From NCBI GenBank assembly GCA_963556145.1, contig OY744467.1, forward strand, positions 4,092,001 through 4,156,000: a DNA stretch of 64,000 nt. The letters run 5' to 3'. The notes below the pieces were generated by a model that saw only the letters and a list, made by a program, of their open reading frames with translations, was not told the DNA's origin and did not search any database. Positions 32,203-43,385 of this stretch are shown here, piece by piece. The stretch's first letter is position 1, and every line of letters begins with the position of its first letter. Source of the DNA: Hygrocybe punicea. Lineage: Eukaryota > Basidiomycota > Agaricomycetes > Agaricales > Hygrophoraceae. The position numbers and the translations under genes are program-made.

Positions 32203-32351
32203 TAGGGGAATTTTATTACGAGACCGCCGGTTTATATATGGGACCCGCCCAGGTTTGTATTATGTTTATATGTTTACCAGGAGAAATGGTAATCACAGAG
32301 CCCGGGCCGCACCGGGCGCACAGCCAAGTCACTGGCACGGTGACCACGGTC
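32203..32351. promoter_or_regulatory. Compact bidirectional promoter, lyase / amino-acid transporter
   Basis: Only 149 bp separate the two start codons. A TATATA element (32233-32238) is placed about 30 bp from the lyase start and about 115 bp from the transporter start. Confidence 0.5.
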
Positions 32352-34477
32352 ATGTTTGGCCAACGAAAAAACCAGAATGCATCCGACAGCGAAATCGAGG
32401 AGCCATTATTACTCAATAATTCGCAGAATATCGACGATGAACGGATAGTGTTCTCAGTGGACGACGACCATGAACCTGAGCCGCATAGTGTGTTCGAATC
32501 TCCAAAGAAAAGCTCTGCTCGCAGCGTCACCTTTCAGGATGATGTGCATGTTATTGGTCCATCTTTGAGGTCCACGGTCGAAAGTCGCGAAGGAGGTTCG
32601 TGAGTGTCGAGCTTCGATGTGGTCACCGTTGTCCTAACTTGTTAATGTCTCTCAGAGTATGATCTAGATTCCGACGAGCTCGATGAATCCCTTTCTCAAT
32701 TTGATGATGTCCCGGTGACCCCTCGTGGTCATCGTAACCAAAGCATGCCTCTTCTGGTAGGCCTGCTGGATTCTTCCGCTTCTCGCAGAAGTATGGATGG
32801 CTCTTTTTCTCTCCGTCAAGGGAATGGACAAACCCTTAACGGAACTACCGACATTGATTTGGAAGAATTGGCTGCAAAACGAATGGCCGGTGGCGGAATG
32901 GTTGATTCGGTGGCTAACATGGCGAACTCGATACTGGGGGCAGGTAATATGATTATTTTAGTGAATAATATGTCCTCTCACCGACACGTTTCCAGGGATC
33001 ATCGGTGATACACTACGCAGTATCTTTAGGGGTATCCGTTGACGTGCTTACCGTGTCCAGGTCTTCCGTACGCCGTAAAGCAGGCTGGTTTTTTTACTGG
33101 ACTCCTTCTGCTATTCGTACTCTGCTGTGTGACAGATTGGACAATCCGCCTCATTGTTGTCAATGCTAAAATGAGCGGCAGAAACTCATACATTGAAATA
33201 ATGAACCACTGTTTCGGTGCTAGCGGTCGTGCGGCCGTATCATTTTTCCAATTCGCATTCGCATTTGGAGGTATGTTTTATTCATGTCTCTCTGCCTCCG
33301 AGATTTCGACTCGAAATTGCCAGGAATGTGTGCTTTTGGGATAATCATAGGTGAGCAGAAATGTGCCTCCCAAGGGGTGCGGAAACTCAAGGCCTCCAGG
33401 CGACACAATACCTCATGTAATTCGATCCATATTTCCCAACCTGCGTCAAATTCCCGTTCTCTCGATTTTTGCCAACCGTCAATTCATTATCGCATTCTGC
33501 ACCATCTGCGTCTCTTACCCACTTTCTCTATACCGTGACATCCACAAACTCTCTCGAGCGTCTGGCTTGGCACTAATTGGGATGCTCATCATTGTTACAT
33601 CCGTTCTTATTGAAGGTCCTCATGTTACACCCGACCTAAAAGGTGATCCATTGAAGCGCTTTATGGTCATCCAACCAGGCGTCTTTCAGGCCATCGGGGT
33701 GATCAGCTTTGCTTTTGTTTGCCATCATAATTCCCTTCTGATCTACGGGAGTTTGCGAACGCCAACACTGGACCGTTTTGCAACGGTGACGCATATCTCG
33801 ACATTCATATCATTTGTTGCATGTTGCACTCTGGCCATCTCGGCTTTCATTGTGTTCACGGATAAGACGTTGGGAAACATATTGAATAATTTCTCCCCAG
33901 TGATTATTATCTTATTACTCAGGTTGAACCCATCTGATAATACTTCTCGATTGCAGAGTGATACATTGATCAATGTTGCACGGTTCTGTTTTGGGCTTAA
34001 CATGTTTACCACCCTTCCTTTGGAACTATTCGTGTGCAGAGAAGTGAAATTAAATGTTCTAAGATGACTCTCCAGGCTAAAAATGTATTGCAGGTCATCG
34101 AACAATACTTCTTCTCGCACGAGTCTTATAACCTTCAGCGTCACGTCTTTTTTACGACAACTATTCTACTAGCCTCTATGCTAGGTAATTCTATCGTATC
34201 GTGCGCTCATTCTGTACTTACATTGCTCACAGTGTCACTCATCACATGCGATCTAGGAGTAATGCTCGAGATTACAGGAGGGGTATCGGCAACAGCTCTG
34301 GCCTTTATTTTCCCCGCAGCATGTTACATCAAGCTGACGCCAGGACCATGGCATTCGCGGTCAAAAGTTGCCGCCATAGCTTGCGTCACATTCGGCGTCC
34401 TTGTGATGGTCATCTCCCTGGTAATAGCACTAGGGAAAGTATGGACGAAGGAAGGTCATGCTAAAATATGCATGTAG
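32352..34477 (+). CDS. Vacuolar amino-acid transporter, AVT/SLC38 family
   Basis: The start MFGQRKNQN is followed by an acidic Ser-rich N-terminal tail (EEPLLLNN, PKKSSARSVTFQDD, DLDSDELDESLSQFDD) and then 11 or so membrane helices. The first transmembrane motif NSILGAGIIGLPYA is assembled from three exons: 32656-32943, a 9-nt micro-exon 32996-33004, and 33061 onward. A 27-nt exon near 33324-33350 gives MCAFGIIIG. Later conserved parts are SFAFVCHHNSLLIY and SDTLINVARFCFGLNM. The stop is at 34475-34477. The family exports or imports neutral amino acids across the vacuolar membrane by proton exchange; which Avt paralogue this is cannot be decided by eye. It converges on ERG8, 66 bp away. Confidence 0.9.
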
Positions 34478-34543
34478 CGAAAAACAAGATGCATCTACAA
34501 GTAGCCGTCGGAACCATGAATTTGGTGCTTCTACATGTTGTAG

Positions 34544-36429
34544 TTATGATCCGAATACAACCTGCTTTAATCCAGGAATCGCATGCAAGTCTTCAATACG
34601 TGACCCCTTCGCAGCGCTCTCCGTCGCATTGAGTGGTGATACATCCAAGTCTTTATAGGTGTTCCAAAGGTGCTTGACGCGCTCCGATGGTCTAGGATCT
34701 GGAGAGCAGTCAACAGGGTCACAAACGAGCAGCCAAAGCGCATCGTATCCGCCGGCTGCGAATGTCTTTAGCGATCAGCGGTGTCAGATTGAGGGTACTC
34801 ACCGCCTGGGACGCCACCTCCAATCACCCCTGCTTGGCTTACACAGGAGTTCAACAAAGCCGTTTGTTGGGGTGGTTCAATATCGGCAAGAGCCAGCTCT
34901 CCCATTTCACGCATCTTGGCACGAATAGCCTGCAAGGGAAAATGATGTAAAAAAAGAATGTTCTTCAGTGGTCAAGGGGTAGATCCACCTGGGAATTCAG
35001 GTGAGCGTCATAGAAGGCCTGGACGATGGGTCCTTCCTTTGGCGGTTGCCATGGGTTGGCTGGCCACTGTTGTAAAGTTAGTAAGCAGCAAACGGGACAA
35101 AGACACAGAAAGCTCACTTGAACAGGCTGCAACGATGAGAGATATTTAACAGCTTCCATGTAAGTTTCAGGATCTTTAGCGTGTAGCTCCGACATGAGTA
35201 AGAGCGTCCGTGCAAAAGATTGATTCAAGAGGTCAAGCGCAGTCCATAGTTCGAAAGCTTTTGCGATGTAACATTGATGTGAGTAGCGACAATACGGGGG
35301 ATAGAGAACCGACCTTGCACGCTATTCTTTTTCCGCCAATCCAAGACCTTGCCCACGAACGACGGTGTATTACTTCCTGCGTCAACGTCTGCAAGCATCA
35401 ACCTGGTCAAGGGGGGGAGCTTAAAAGGTTCTGCACTGTAGTTCCACGCCTGATTAAAAGGCGAGAGGATTGGTAACAGATCTTTCTTGGCCTGTGTATT
35501 TATTATGAATAAATGAGCAGACCAGCTTTAGGGTGTAACAATGTGCAAGAGCATACCTCTTTATCGTTCATCAAAACATCAAGTGCCGCAGGATCGAACC
35601 TGGTGTAGAGCTGGCTACCAAACACCGCAGCCGAGACGTCGAACCCGCTGCCAACCTTTCCCTGAGCAAGACAGTGTACAAACTGGGCGAGATTGTGTGC
35701 TAGTCGTCTTCCCTCGCTATGATCTTCAGAGAATGCCGAGGGAGAGACGATCTCGAATTGTAGCAATAACGCACATACAATGGATGTGATCAGGGCAGCG
35801 GAAGAGCCTAGGCCAGTCTTGTGGACGTCAGGTAATGAAACTTGTGTTGGGTTGAAGGGAGGTATTTTAGAAAATGAATCAATGTTTCTTGGGAGGTTCA
35901 TAGCCACAAGCTATACATGAATGAATATTGACTGCCTTCGGAACAGCTTGAAGATGAACAGACCTGTGCTCGTTGAGAATAAAAGTCATTGTCACCAACA
36001 ACAGTGATGTTGAGACCTTGCGATAAGATGTTTGTCAAGGTTGCAACGCCATTGATTTCAGCAGCTAGGGAACAAGTCTTCTGGAGCGCAAGGTGAACAA
36101 ACTTGTTCTTACTAGTGCTGTGATTGCAATGAAGCTGACACCCCGAGAGCTGCAATCAGTTGTCCTTACTTTGTCGGATCTGGTTCAATGGCTATTCCGT
36201 CTCCACTCTTGACAGAGTAATTCCAGGTTGAATCCAAGAATTGAGGAGACCGTACTTGGATCTGATTAGTGACACTCGATGTCGCGTGAACGACAGCAAA
36301 GAACCGTGAGGATGTGGAGACCACAACGCCAGAATAACGGGGGTCGAGCACTAGGTAGCCGCCAGCCAGCAATACCTTTCCAGGGGAGGACACGACGATA
36401 GTATTGGCCATTAATCTGATACCTGGCAT
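34544..36429 (-). CDS. ERG8: Phosphomevalonate kinase
   Basis: A GHMP-superfamily kinase on the minus strand. The start is at 36429 (MPGIRL) or 36411 (MANTIVV); the conserved N-terminus VSSPGKVLLAGGYLVLD follows either. The ATP-binding GHMP motif KTGLGSSAALITS (about 35800-35840), VGSGFDVSAAVFGS, LADVDAGSNTPSFVGKV and the C-terminal VIGGGVPGAGGYDALWLL are all present across about eight exons; the stop is TAA at 34544-34546. The enzyme phosphorylates 5-phosphomevalonate to the diphosphate in the mevalonate pathway toward ergosterol and isoprenoids; it is cytosolic. All key motifs look intact. It is transcribed in the same direction as HEM15 upstream. Confidence 0.92.
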
Positions 36430-36567
36430 CCAGCCTGTGGCTTTTTTAACTTAACGCTGGCGCTGAGTCAGCTCAGGTTTCCGTTATGATTGACCATCAA
36501 CGCCTCGTGCCCTTATTGTCCCCCTTCACGGCACCAGGTCCGGAAATTTCGTAGATAAGTATTCAAG

Positions 36568-37956
36568 TTACCTCCCCCCGCGACTAAACCAAGCCTTTTG
36601 GTGGCCACAGGTCGCATTCGTACAACCCGGGCAGCGAAGTCCGAGTTGCACGCTGGTAGGGCCACCTTCGCCAGCTACGTAATCGCTGAGATGTTTTGCG
36701 GTGATGTCGGCCAATGCACGTATGAACACAGGGGAATCATTGAGGGATTTTGCGCGGTGGACTTCGACCCCAAGCTTGAAATACACATTTTCTCCATAAA
36801 CAAATTATCTTGTATCGATGACAATTTACGCACCTCCCTTGCCTCTTTGGCATACTCTAAATCAAGCTCGTAGAGAGTCTCAATGTGGTCACTCGTGAAG
36901 GCGATGGGAACCAGAACGACCTGCTTCCTGCCTAAACCAGCCAGACCCTTAAGGGCTGCCATTGTCTGCATTCCCATCCACGCTGATGGTCCAACCTTGG
37001 ACTGCCACACCAAACGGTAGGGATTGGAATGGCGCAATCGATCCATCACAGCAGACACAGACGCTGACACTTCGAGAACATAAGGATCTCCGCGGTTGAC
37101 CACGGACATGGGAAGCGAGTGCGCTGAGAACAGTAGGACGGTGTTCTTGCGACTGGCGGGAGAGAATTTTGCAAGCGCTTCTTCTATATTTTGGGCGACA
37201 GCCTGATAAGGCATGAAAACACAAGCAGAGATCTTACATCAGATAGCCCGCTCACCTCAACAAATCCAGGGTGAGTTCCCCAGCGGTCAATAACACTCCA
37301 TTCGATGTCTCCTGCTTCCCCTGCTTCCCCTCGTCGATAGAGTTCGTTTAGACTGCTCCCCGTAGTGCTGCAGCTATATTGCGGATACTGGCTGAATACG
37401 ACGGCTCTTTTCACACCATCAGCCTTCAACCGACGTGCAGTCTCCACGGTTAGCGGATGCGTGTATCGGAACGCCACGTAGGCCTTGTGTGGCGCGGTTC
37501 GTGGATGAAGTTCGTCCAGCAAAGATGTCATGCCAGCACCTTGGATCTCTGTATATCGAAGAATGGGAGAGCCCCCTCCGATTTCGGTATATTGCGCTTC
37601 GATTTGTGGCGTCCGCCGACGGGCAATGACGGGAGCGAGAAAACGTTGGAGAGGGAGGGGAATGAGGTCACCGTCCGAAAAAAGATTTTTGAGGAAGTCA
37701 TATGTCTCTGGCACCTGGTTATGTTGAGTCTCTGGGACGGTAGCTGCAAACACACAAAAGGCGTACCGTGGCCGGTCCACCCATGTTGAGCATAACGATA
37801 GCTACAGTTACAGAGATCAGCATCAAGCCTCTGACGATGATGTAAAGGCGCCCGAACCTGTTGGACTAAAAAAAGACGTTAAGGAAGGTGCAACTAGAAT
37901 ATCAGAGAACACACTCACCGCTTGCTAGATGCTAGAGCATGCTTCAAGGTCGCCAT
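36568..37956 (-). CDS. HEM15: Ferrochelatase
   Basis: Six exons (37956-37919, 37865-37858, 37801-37767, 37714-37256, 37202-36834, 36774-36568; 1116 nt, 371 residues). Exon 2 is an 8-nt micro-exon, TCCAACAG, without which the conserved [22 protein letters not shown] is not in frame. Other motifs: [67 protein letters not shown] and [17 protein letters not shown]. The enzyme inserts Fe2+ into protoporphyrin IX, the last step of haem synthesis, at the inner mitochondrial membrane. The N-terminal extension before PTAIV is only about 13 residues ([13 protein letters not shown]), short for a mitochondrial targeting sequence but basic. Confidence 0.95.
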
Positions 37957-38304
37957 TGACCGCTTTGAAGGATGTGACAAGGAGGTTGTACGTGAAAGTT
38001 CGGCGTAAGCAATTTGTTGTGAGCTATCCCATTGGGCTGAGGCGTCAACAACGCTTTTTACTTTTCGAAGGCTCTCGCGAGACTCTGGCAGTCAATTTAT
38101 TGGCGTTTCTTGATATCGATGATATGGTCTGCAGCTGTCATACCTCTTCAGCCAGTAGTGTTTCGTTGACCAATGTTTGCACTAGTAATGAGCGGGATCT
38201 ATTCAGAAACCAAGTACTAAAATACAACTTGAAATTCCCAACGGTACGCAATCCAGAGACCCAACCAATTTGACAGTTACGTATATGATGTGCCATTGCA
38301 TTCT
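37957..38304. other. Spacer HEM15 / RING gene
   Basis: 348 bp with the HEM15 promoter and the RING gene 3' UTR; nothing else was recognised. Confidence 0.4.
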
Positions 38305-40465
38305 TTATCGACGTCGACGACGGGGTTCCGGAACAGTGACGGGCCGTTGACAAAGAGGGCATCTACCCGAAACCTGTAAAGCAAAAATACCATCAATTCC
38401 AGCCAAACACAGCAGCGGATGTGGACCAACATCTTGCAGCCATGGATCGAGACATGTTTTCTATACGCGAAAAATCCGTCTGACCGAGGGTGTGCACGGT
38501 AAAATAAAGAGAAACGTACATGGAACACATGCCCGCACTGCAGCAACCTCAGTGGTTGAGGCCCTTCTCCCGCATCTGCCAATTTTAGTTCTCCTTCTCT
38601 ATCTTCTTCTATCACGCAGCCTACAGGTACCTCTTGCACCGCTCCTTCGGTGGTTTCGGCGGTCGACGTCTCCGTCTGTATATTTCCGTTGGTAGGGACA
38701 GCCAAATTTCCCACTCGTTTGGGTTCCGCAAAATCGAGCAAACAAATAGCGCATGCCGCGCGATTTCCTTCGAGTCTTACGAAAGGATATTCTCCTTGCT
38801 CCCAGCAATCCTCCCATGTTTGAGGCTCTTCGCCATCACGTTTCTTTTCCTTCGAGGCATCGCCCTTGCCAGCCGTGGAGCCATCGGCGGTTCTCTTGTC
38901 CTTGGTTGCCTTCCTCCTGAGGAACCTAAATCTCCTTTTTGGAGGAGGTGTAACCGGTAGCTTTGGCGGGTAGGCGTGAACGGCAGCCGGAAACGTTACA
39001 AGCTCGTTGGCGGGGTCATCCGGCGGCGGCGGAATATACATTACTAATGGAATAGAATCGACTACTGATTTAGGAAGCTTTTCGATTTCGGGCTTGATCA
39101 TCGTAGCAGGATTTTGCAATGGATGTCGGCCAAGGCATATTAAGAGGATGTTCCAGAATAACTGTTGGAGCCAATCGTGAGCGCTAATGCACTATAAAAG
39201 AATGTAGTAACTAACGAAGACTATCGGGGCTACGATGAACACGGCAAAGCCCAAAAAGGCGATCTCAAGGATCTATGAAAACCCGGAGGTCAGACAAGAA
39301 CCAAATTAATGTCACGTGAAACCTGACCTTCAGGTACATGATCGAGAGAATACCGAAAGTGAGCCACCACAGATGGGGTGAAGAATGACGGCATGAGGAG
39401 ATGGTTGTGTATTCGAGAACATGAGCTGTTAGAAACCAGGTTAATGTCATCAGTGAATAAAGGAGTGTAAGTCTGTTCATTGGTCACGCAATACAAAGTG
39501 AGAAAGTTACACAAGACAGACGAATAGTAACAAGACCGACCGATTGAATAATTGGGATCGTGGGGGCACAACTTCGGGTTCACCAGTAGAATTGGAAGTT
39601 CCTGTGGTTCTGGGACTAGAAGCCGTAGGGCGTCTGGCGGCTCGAGTTGTGTTGTGCAATGGGGCAGACTGAGCACCATGTACAGGTGTGGAGTTGTTGG
39701 ATTCCGGGTCAGATATGGTAGTGCTGTCAAATTAAGTTGGGTTGAAATACAGCGTGTCATAAAGAATTACCACTGACGGAACACGATCCCTGACCCAAGA
39801 CCAATACGCCAACAAACATGAAAGAAGAGTTCGGCCGATCCACAAGCAACACCAAACCCCGAGCGGTTTACTGCAGGCTTCCCATTCGTTCAACTCCGGA
39901 GACCTGGGGCTGTGAGTGTGAGCCGCAAAACTAAGGACGGTAATGATCGCAATGATCTGCTTGACGGTCTCAGTATTAATCTGATAGCGAGGGATAATTC
40001 CTGCCGAAAATCAATGATATGACGAACCTGTAATGAACTCCAAGCGAAAGTGAAGACCAGAGAAACGAGTTCTCTTCGAGACTCTGATGCGCGGCCAAAT
40101 CCGAAGAAGGCCAGTATATCACTGTAGAGCCCACGGTTTCGTCTGTGCCCTGTATGATCAACGTGATTGTCGGGAGAAGGACCACCACGATCATGTTCTT
40201 CCTCCTCGACGACGGTGTTGATCGGGGACCACATGAGTCTTGGAGAGATCGCGGAAGTATCGGACATTGGCATTGGAGAAGAATCTGGTTCGTCTGTGGT
40301 TACAGTGATCAACGGCGGCATACGAATTGACTGATTGGTATGGCTTTCTGAGTATCGATGAGGGGCGGTTTGTGCGCGGTCTGGGCGTGGAATGTCTGCG
40401 ATGGGGAGGTCGCCAGTAGACCGCGTCCTTCGCAGAGAATCAAAAGGTAGAATATCTGTTGACAT
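38305..40465 (-). CDS. Multi-pass membrane RING-H2 E3 ubiquitin ligase
   Basis: The start is at 40465 (MSTDILPFDSLRR). A disordered Ser/Pro N-terminal part (SPMPMSDTSAISP, EEEEHDRGG) is followed by several short exons that encode hydrophobic helices (SLVFTFAWSSLQ, IIAIITVLSFAA, HLWWLTFGILSIMYLKV, ILEIAFLGFAVFIVAPIVF). A cytosolic C-terminal RING-H2 domain is spread over three exons: CAICLLDF...LRLLQCGHVFH, then KTCLDPWLQD, then VSGRCPLCQRPV, ending PEPRRRRR and stop at 38305-38307. A basic/Lys-rich linker precedes the RING. The layout resembles membrane-embedded RING ligases of fungi and plants; the substrate and compartment are unknown. The last intron starts with a GTTGGT donor. Confidence 0.82.
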
Positions 40466-40750
40466 GATAATACGAGCCGAGCACTTCTGGCAATGTCACC
40501 CGAATTGGGAAGCAGAGAATTGAGGAGTGGGTGATTTGGAAAGGCGACAAAGCCAGCTGAGGACTGGGGCTTTGTGAAAGACCAGGCGGTTGCAGTTTGT
40601 GAGGAGACTAGTACTACCGTAGGCCTTGCCAGTGTCGCGCAGAGCAGCCTGAAGTTCAATAAGACATTATGCTGTGCAAACACAGGTGTGGCGGAATTTA
40701 CAATAAATTTGGCTTCTCAGACACTGGTTTACGGTATCGATATATAGTCT

Positions 40751-42768
40751 CTAAGATTGTTCCTTCAGCTCCCTCCACAACGGCGTCAAAGCCTGAGCTA
40801 CAGAATTTGCAGCAACCTCAAGGCATCCCCTCTCTGTGCCATCTGCAATGCTCTTCAACAATCCACGCGCCCTCCATCGGTCTGGATGGAACCTCCTATG
40901 GCTTGTCTGAACAAAAACTTTGAAATCCTCACATTGCATATAGGGTTTCACAGCTTCGAAGAACTTCTCCACCGAACCCCAATCCACATCTTCAACTGTA
41001 CATGAGATTGGTGAGTGAAGCACTGGCCACGGCACAGCCTCGAACGTCAACGGTTCATCCAGTGAGAACTTTGCTCCATCAAATGATTCGCTCAGCATCC
41101 TGTACCGCTCGAGTGCCCGCTGTACAGTCCATTGTCCAAGTTCCCACCGTTGTTGTCGCTGGCGCTTCGCCAAGTCGCGCCTTCTAAGCTCTTCTCGTTC
41201 TCTCTTGAGAGCTTGTTCCCGGCGCATTTCTTCTCGTTTCTCCTCCTCTGCTCGGGCTATCTTCTCTGCCTCGGCTTGCCTTGCAGCTTGTCTCCGCTCT
41301 TCTGTCTTGGCGCGTCGTGTTTCCACCTCTGCTTGCTCCTGCATTGCACGCATTCTGGCATGTTCCTCCCACAGAGGTCGATCTGCTTCTAGTTCTGCTA
41401 ACTTACGACGTGATTCGGCAATGGCTGCCTGTCTAGCAGTCTCGTCTACACGCCGGTCTTCCTGGTCTTCTTGATCACCTTTCTTGTTTTCCTTGCCACT
41501 ATCAATGGGGTCGTCGGCTTCTTTTTGTGTCAAAGGAAGTAATAAAAGCGATAAGCTCGCGACATACCTGTCGTTTGTATTCCTGATTCTGGGACATCTC
41601 TGAGGATTTCCTCCATGAAAATTTGATCTCGATGGTGTCGCCTTTCGTCCAGTTTTTGATGCCATTTTCCCGTTTTCTGCTGTTTTCGTTCCGTCCGTTT
41701 CTCCACCAAATCTCGTCTAATTGACTCAGGTGAGACGGTTCTGGTTCGTTTTTGAGGATGGGTGTCTGTGGATTTCCCAATTTCGTCATCGCATGCGTGT
41801 TGCGAACACTCTTGCGAACCCAAATAGCCGGACAAGGAGGAGGAGGCTGGAATAACGTTGAGGATGTGCATCCAGATACCAACGAGGAGGCCGTACCTTT
41901 ACGTTTGATTGTTGTTCGAGGTGGCACATTCTGGAACGATGTTCTGGGAGCAGATGGTTCAACCTGAAAGAAATCAAATATCATTTCATCTCGTGCCCCT
42001 ACGTGCCCGCCATACTTTGCCTTCATCTTGCTTCTTCTGGCCTTCCTATTCTTGTCAAACTCCTCCCGAATTTTCTTCGCTCGTTCTCCCCTCGGAGGCC
42101 GGTCATCAATGATAATGTCCTCAACCTCCATCTCGCTCGAGCTTGAGCTAGAAATAGATACTGCTCTATGCGGATTCCTTTTCGTAGTCGGCGGAGATTG
42201 ATCTGGCGACGGTGTCATGAGGCTTCGTTTGCCGGAAGTTCTAGGCGGTGTTTGAGGTTGATTTGTGGATTTTGAAACGGTTGGAAAGATGGTAGTTAGA
42301 TTAGGGGGCACGCGCACAAAGCAGTCATACGCGGGGTCCAATTTATACAAGTCCCATTGGTCTCGCGAACATTCGACAAGCGTGCTGTTGTTGGAGTCTC
42401 AGATTTCAATTAGATGGAGATATGAGTATTCCCTCTGCTCACCCACAAATCTCGACGACCCTCGGCCACGCTCCTTCGTCTTGAGCGCCCTCTTCAAAAC
42501 GGGCCTTTGGTACGAATCGCCAGAAACTCTCACCCGCCGGCGTTGTCTCTACAACGACGCGTTTGGGGCGGTATAATTGTTCATTTACGGACAAGTGACG
42601 CAGGTCGGGAGCGTCATTCGCTGCCGATGCGGTGCGAGGGTCGAAGGCCGCGAAGGAGAGTTTAGAGTTGGTGAACCGAAGGAGACGAGCAGGTTGAGAC
42701 GGATCGAGCAGCCCGGGAGTTGAAGTACTGATTGATGGGAGTGTTGAGGGACCTGCAAGTGGCGACAT
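40751..42768 (-). CDS. Coiled-coil protein with NFKBIL1-like C-terminus
   Basis: The start is probably at 42768 (MSPLAGPST; an upstream in-frame ATG is at 42873) and the stop is at 40751-40753. The N-terminal exon has LLRFTNSKLSFAAF and RPKRVVVETTPAGESFWRFVPK. Middle exons have disordered, Ser-rich and basic parts (SISSSSSSEMEVEDIIIDD; EEFDKNRKARRSKMKAKYGG). A long Arg/Glu coiled coil (RREEQ-like, about 41150-41420) leads to VPWPVLHSP and DFKVFVQTSHRRFHPDRWR...SVAQALTPLWRELKEQ. The VPWP, HPDRW and SQAL-type motifs are shared, from memory, with the C-terminus of NF-kappa-B inhibitor-like protein 1 and are J-domain-like. Function in fungi is unknown to me. Confidence 0.65.
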
Positions 42769-43344
42769 GGAGCGATGGGAGCCTTCTAGTTGGCGTTTGG
42801 TGTGTTGAAGGAAGCGTGACAAGCCACTGGCCTTCCGCGACGCGCGTTCAATTAACCGTACGAATAACTGCACCTTTGACGGTATGTCAGACTGTGGAGA
42901 CGTCTACGAAAGCAACTGGGTGGGCAAGAAGCGGTTGCCATCTATGGCAGGTTTCAATTGCAGGGACACGCCGATATGGCGAACAATGGATTTTCTCAGT
43001 GTACGGTTCTAGTTTTACCTCCAGTAATCTTTGAGAAACCAATTCTGAAATCAGTGGTAGGGGTAGTACTTGGCTATAACTGGATAAGGAGGTGTTATAT
43101 GAGAACTCCTTCAAGTTCTAAGATTTGCCCTTTATTTTATTCAAGCATGAAACCAACAGCACCCACATACCAGTAGCAGAAGCCACAAGAATGGATACCT
43201 TTTACCTACGAGAAGAAACCTCCCAGCAAGTGGCTAGGTACAAGTTGCTTTTTTGTGTCGCTGAAGCTTATAATAGATCATTTTGTGACTACAAGTGACT
43301 TGGACATTTGACTCGATCTAGTTTCTGACTCGCTGCTTCGTCGA
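42769..43344. other. Divergent intergenic region
   Basis: About 576 bp between divergent genes, holding their promoters; no repeat or RNA was recognised. Confidence 0.4.
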
Positions 43345-43352
43345 TATAAATA
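43345..43352 (+). promoter_or_regulatory. TATA box of the GTPase gene
   Basis: TATAAATA lies 41 bp upstream of the start codon at 43386, a usual spacing for a short 5' UTR. Confidence 0.55.
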
Positions 43353-43385
43353 CTTCTCTAACACTGGCGTAATTGCACTGGCACC

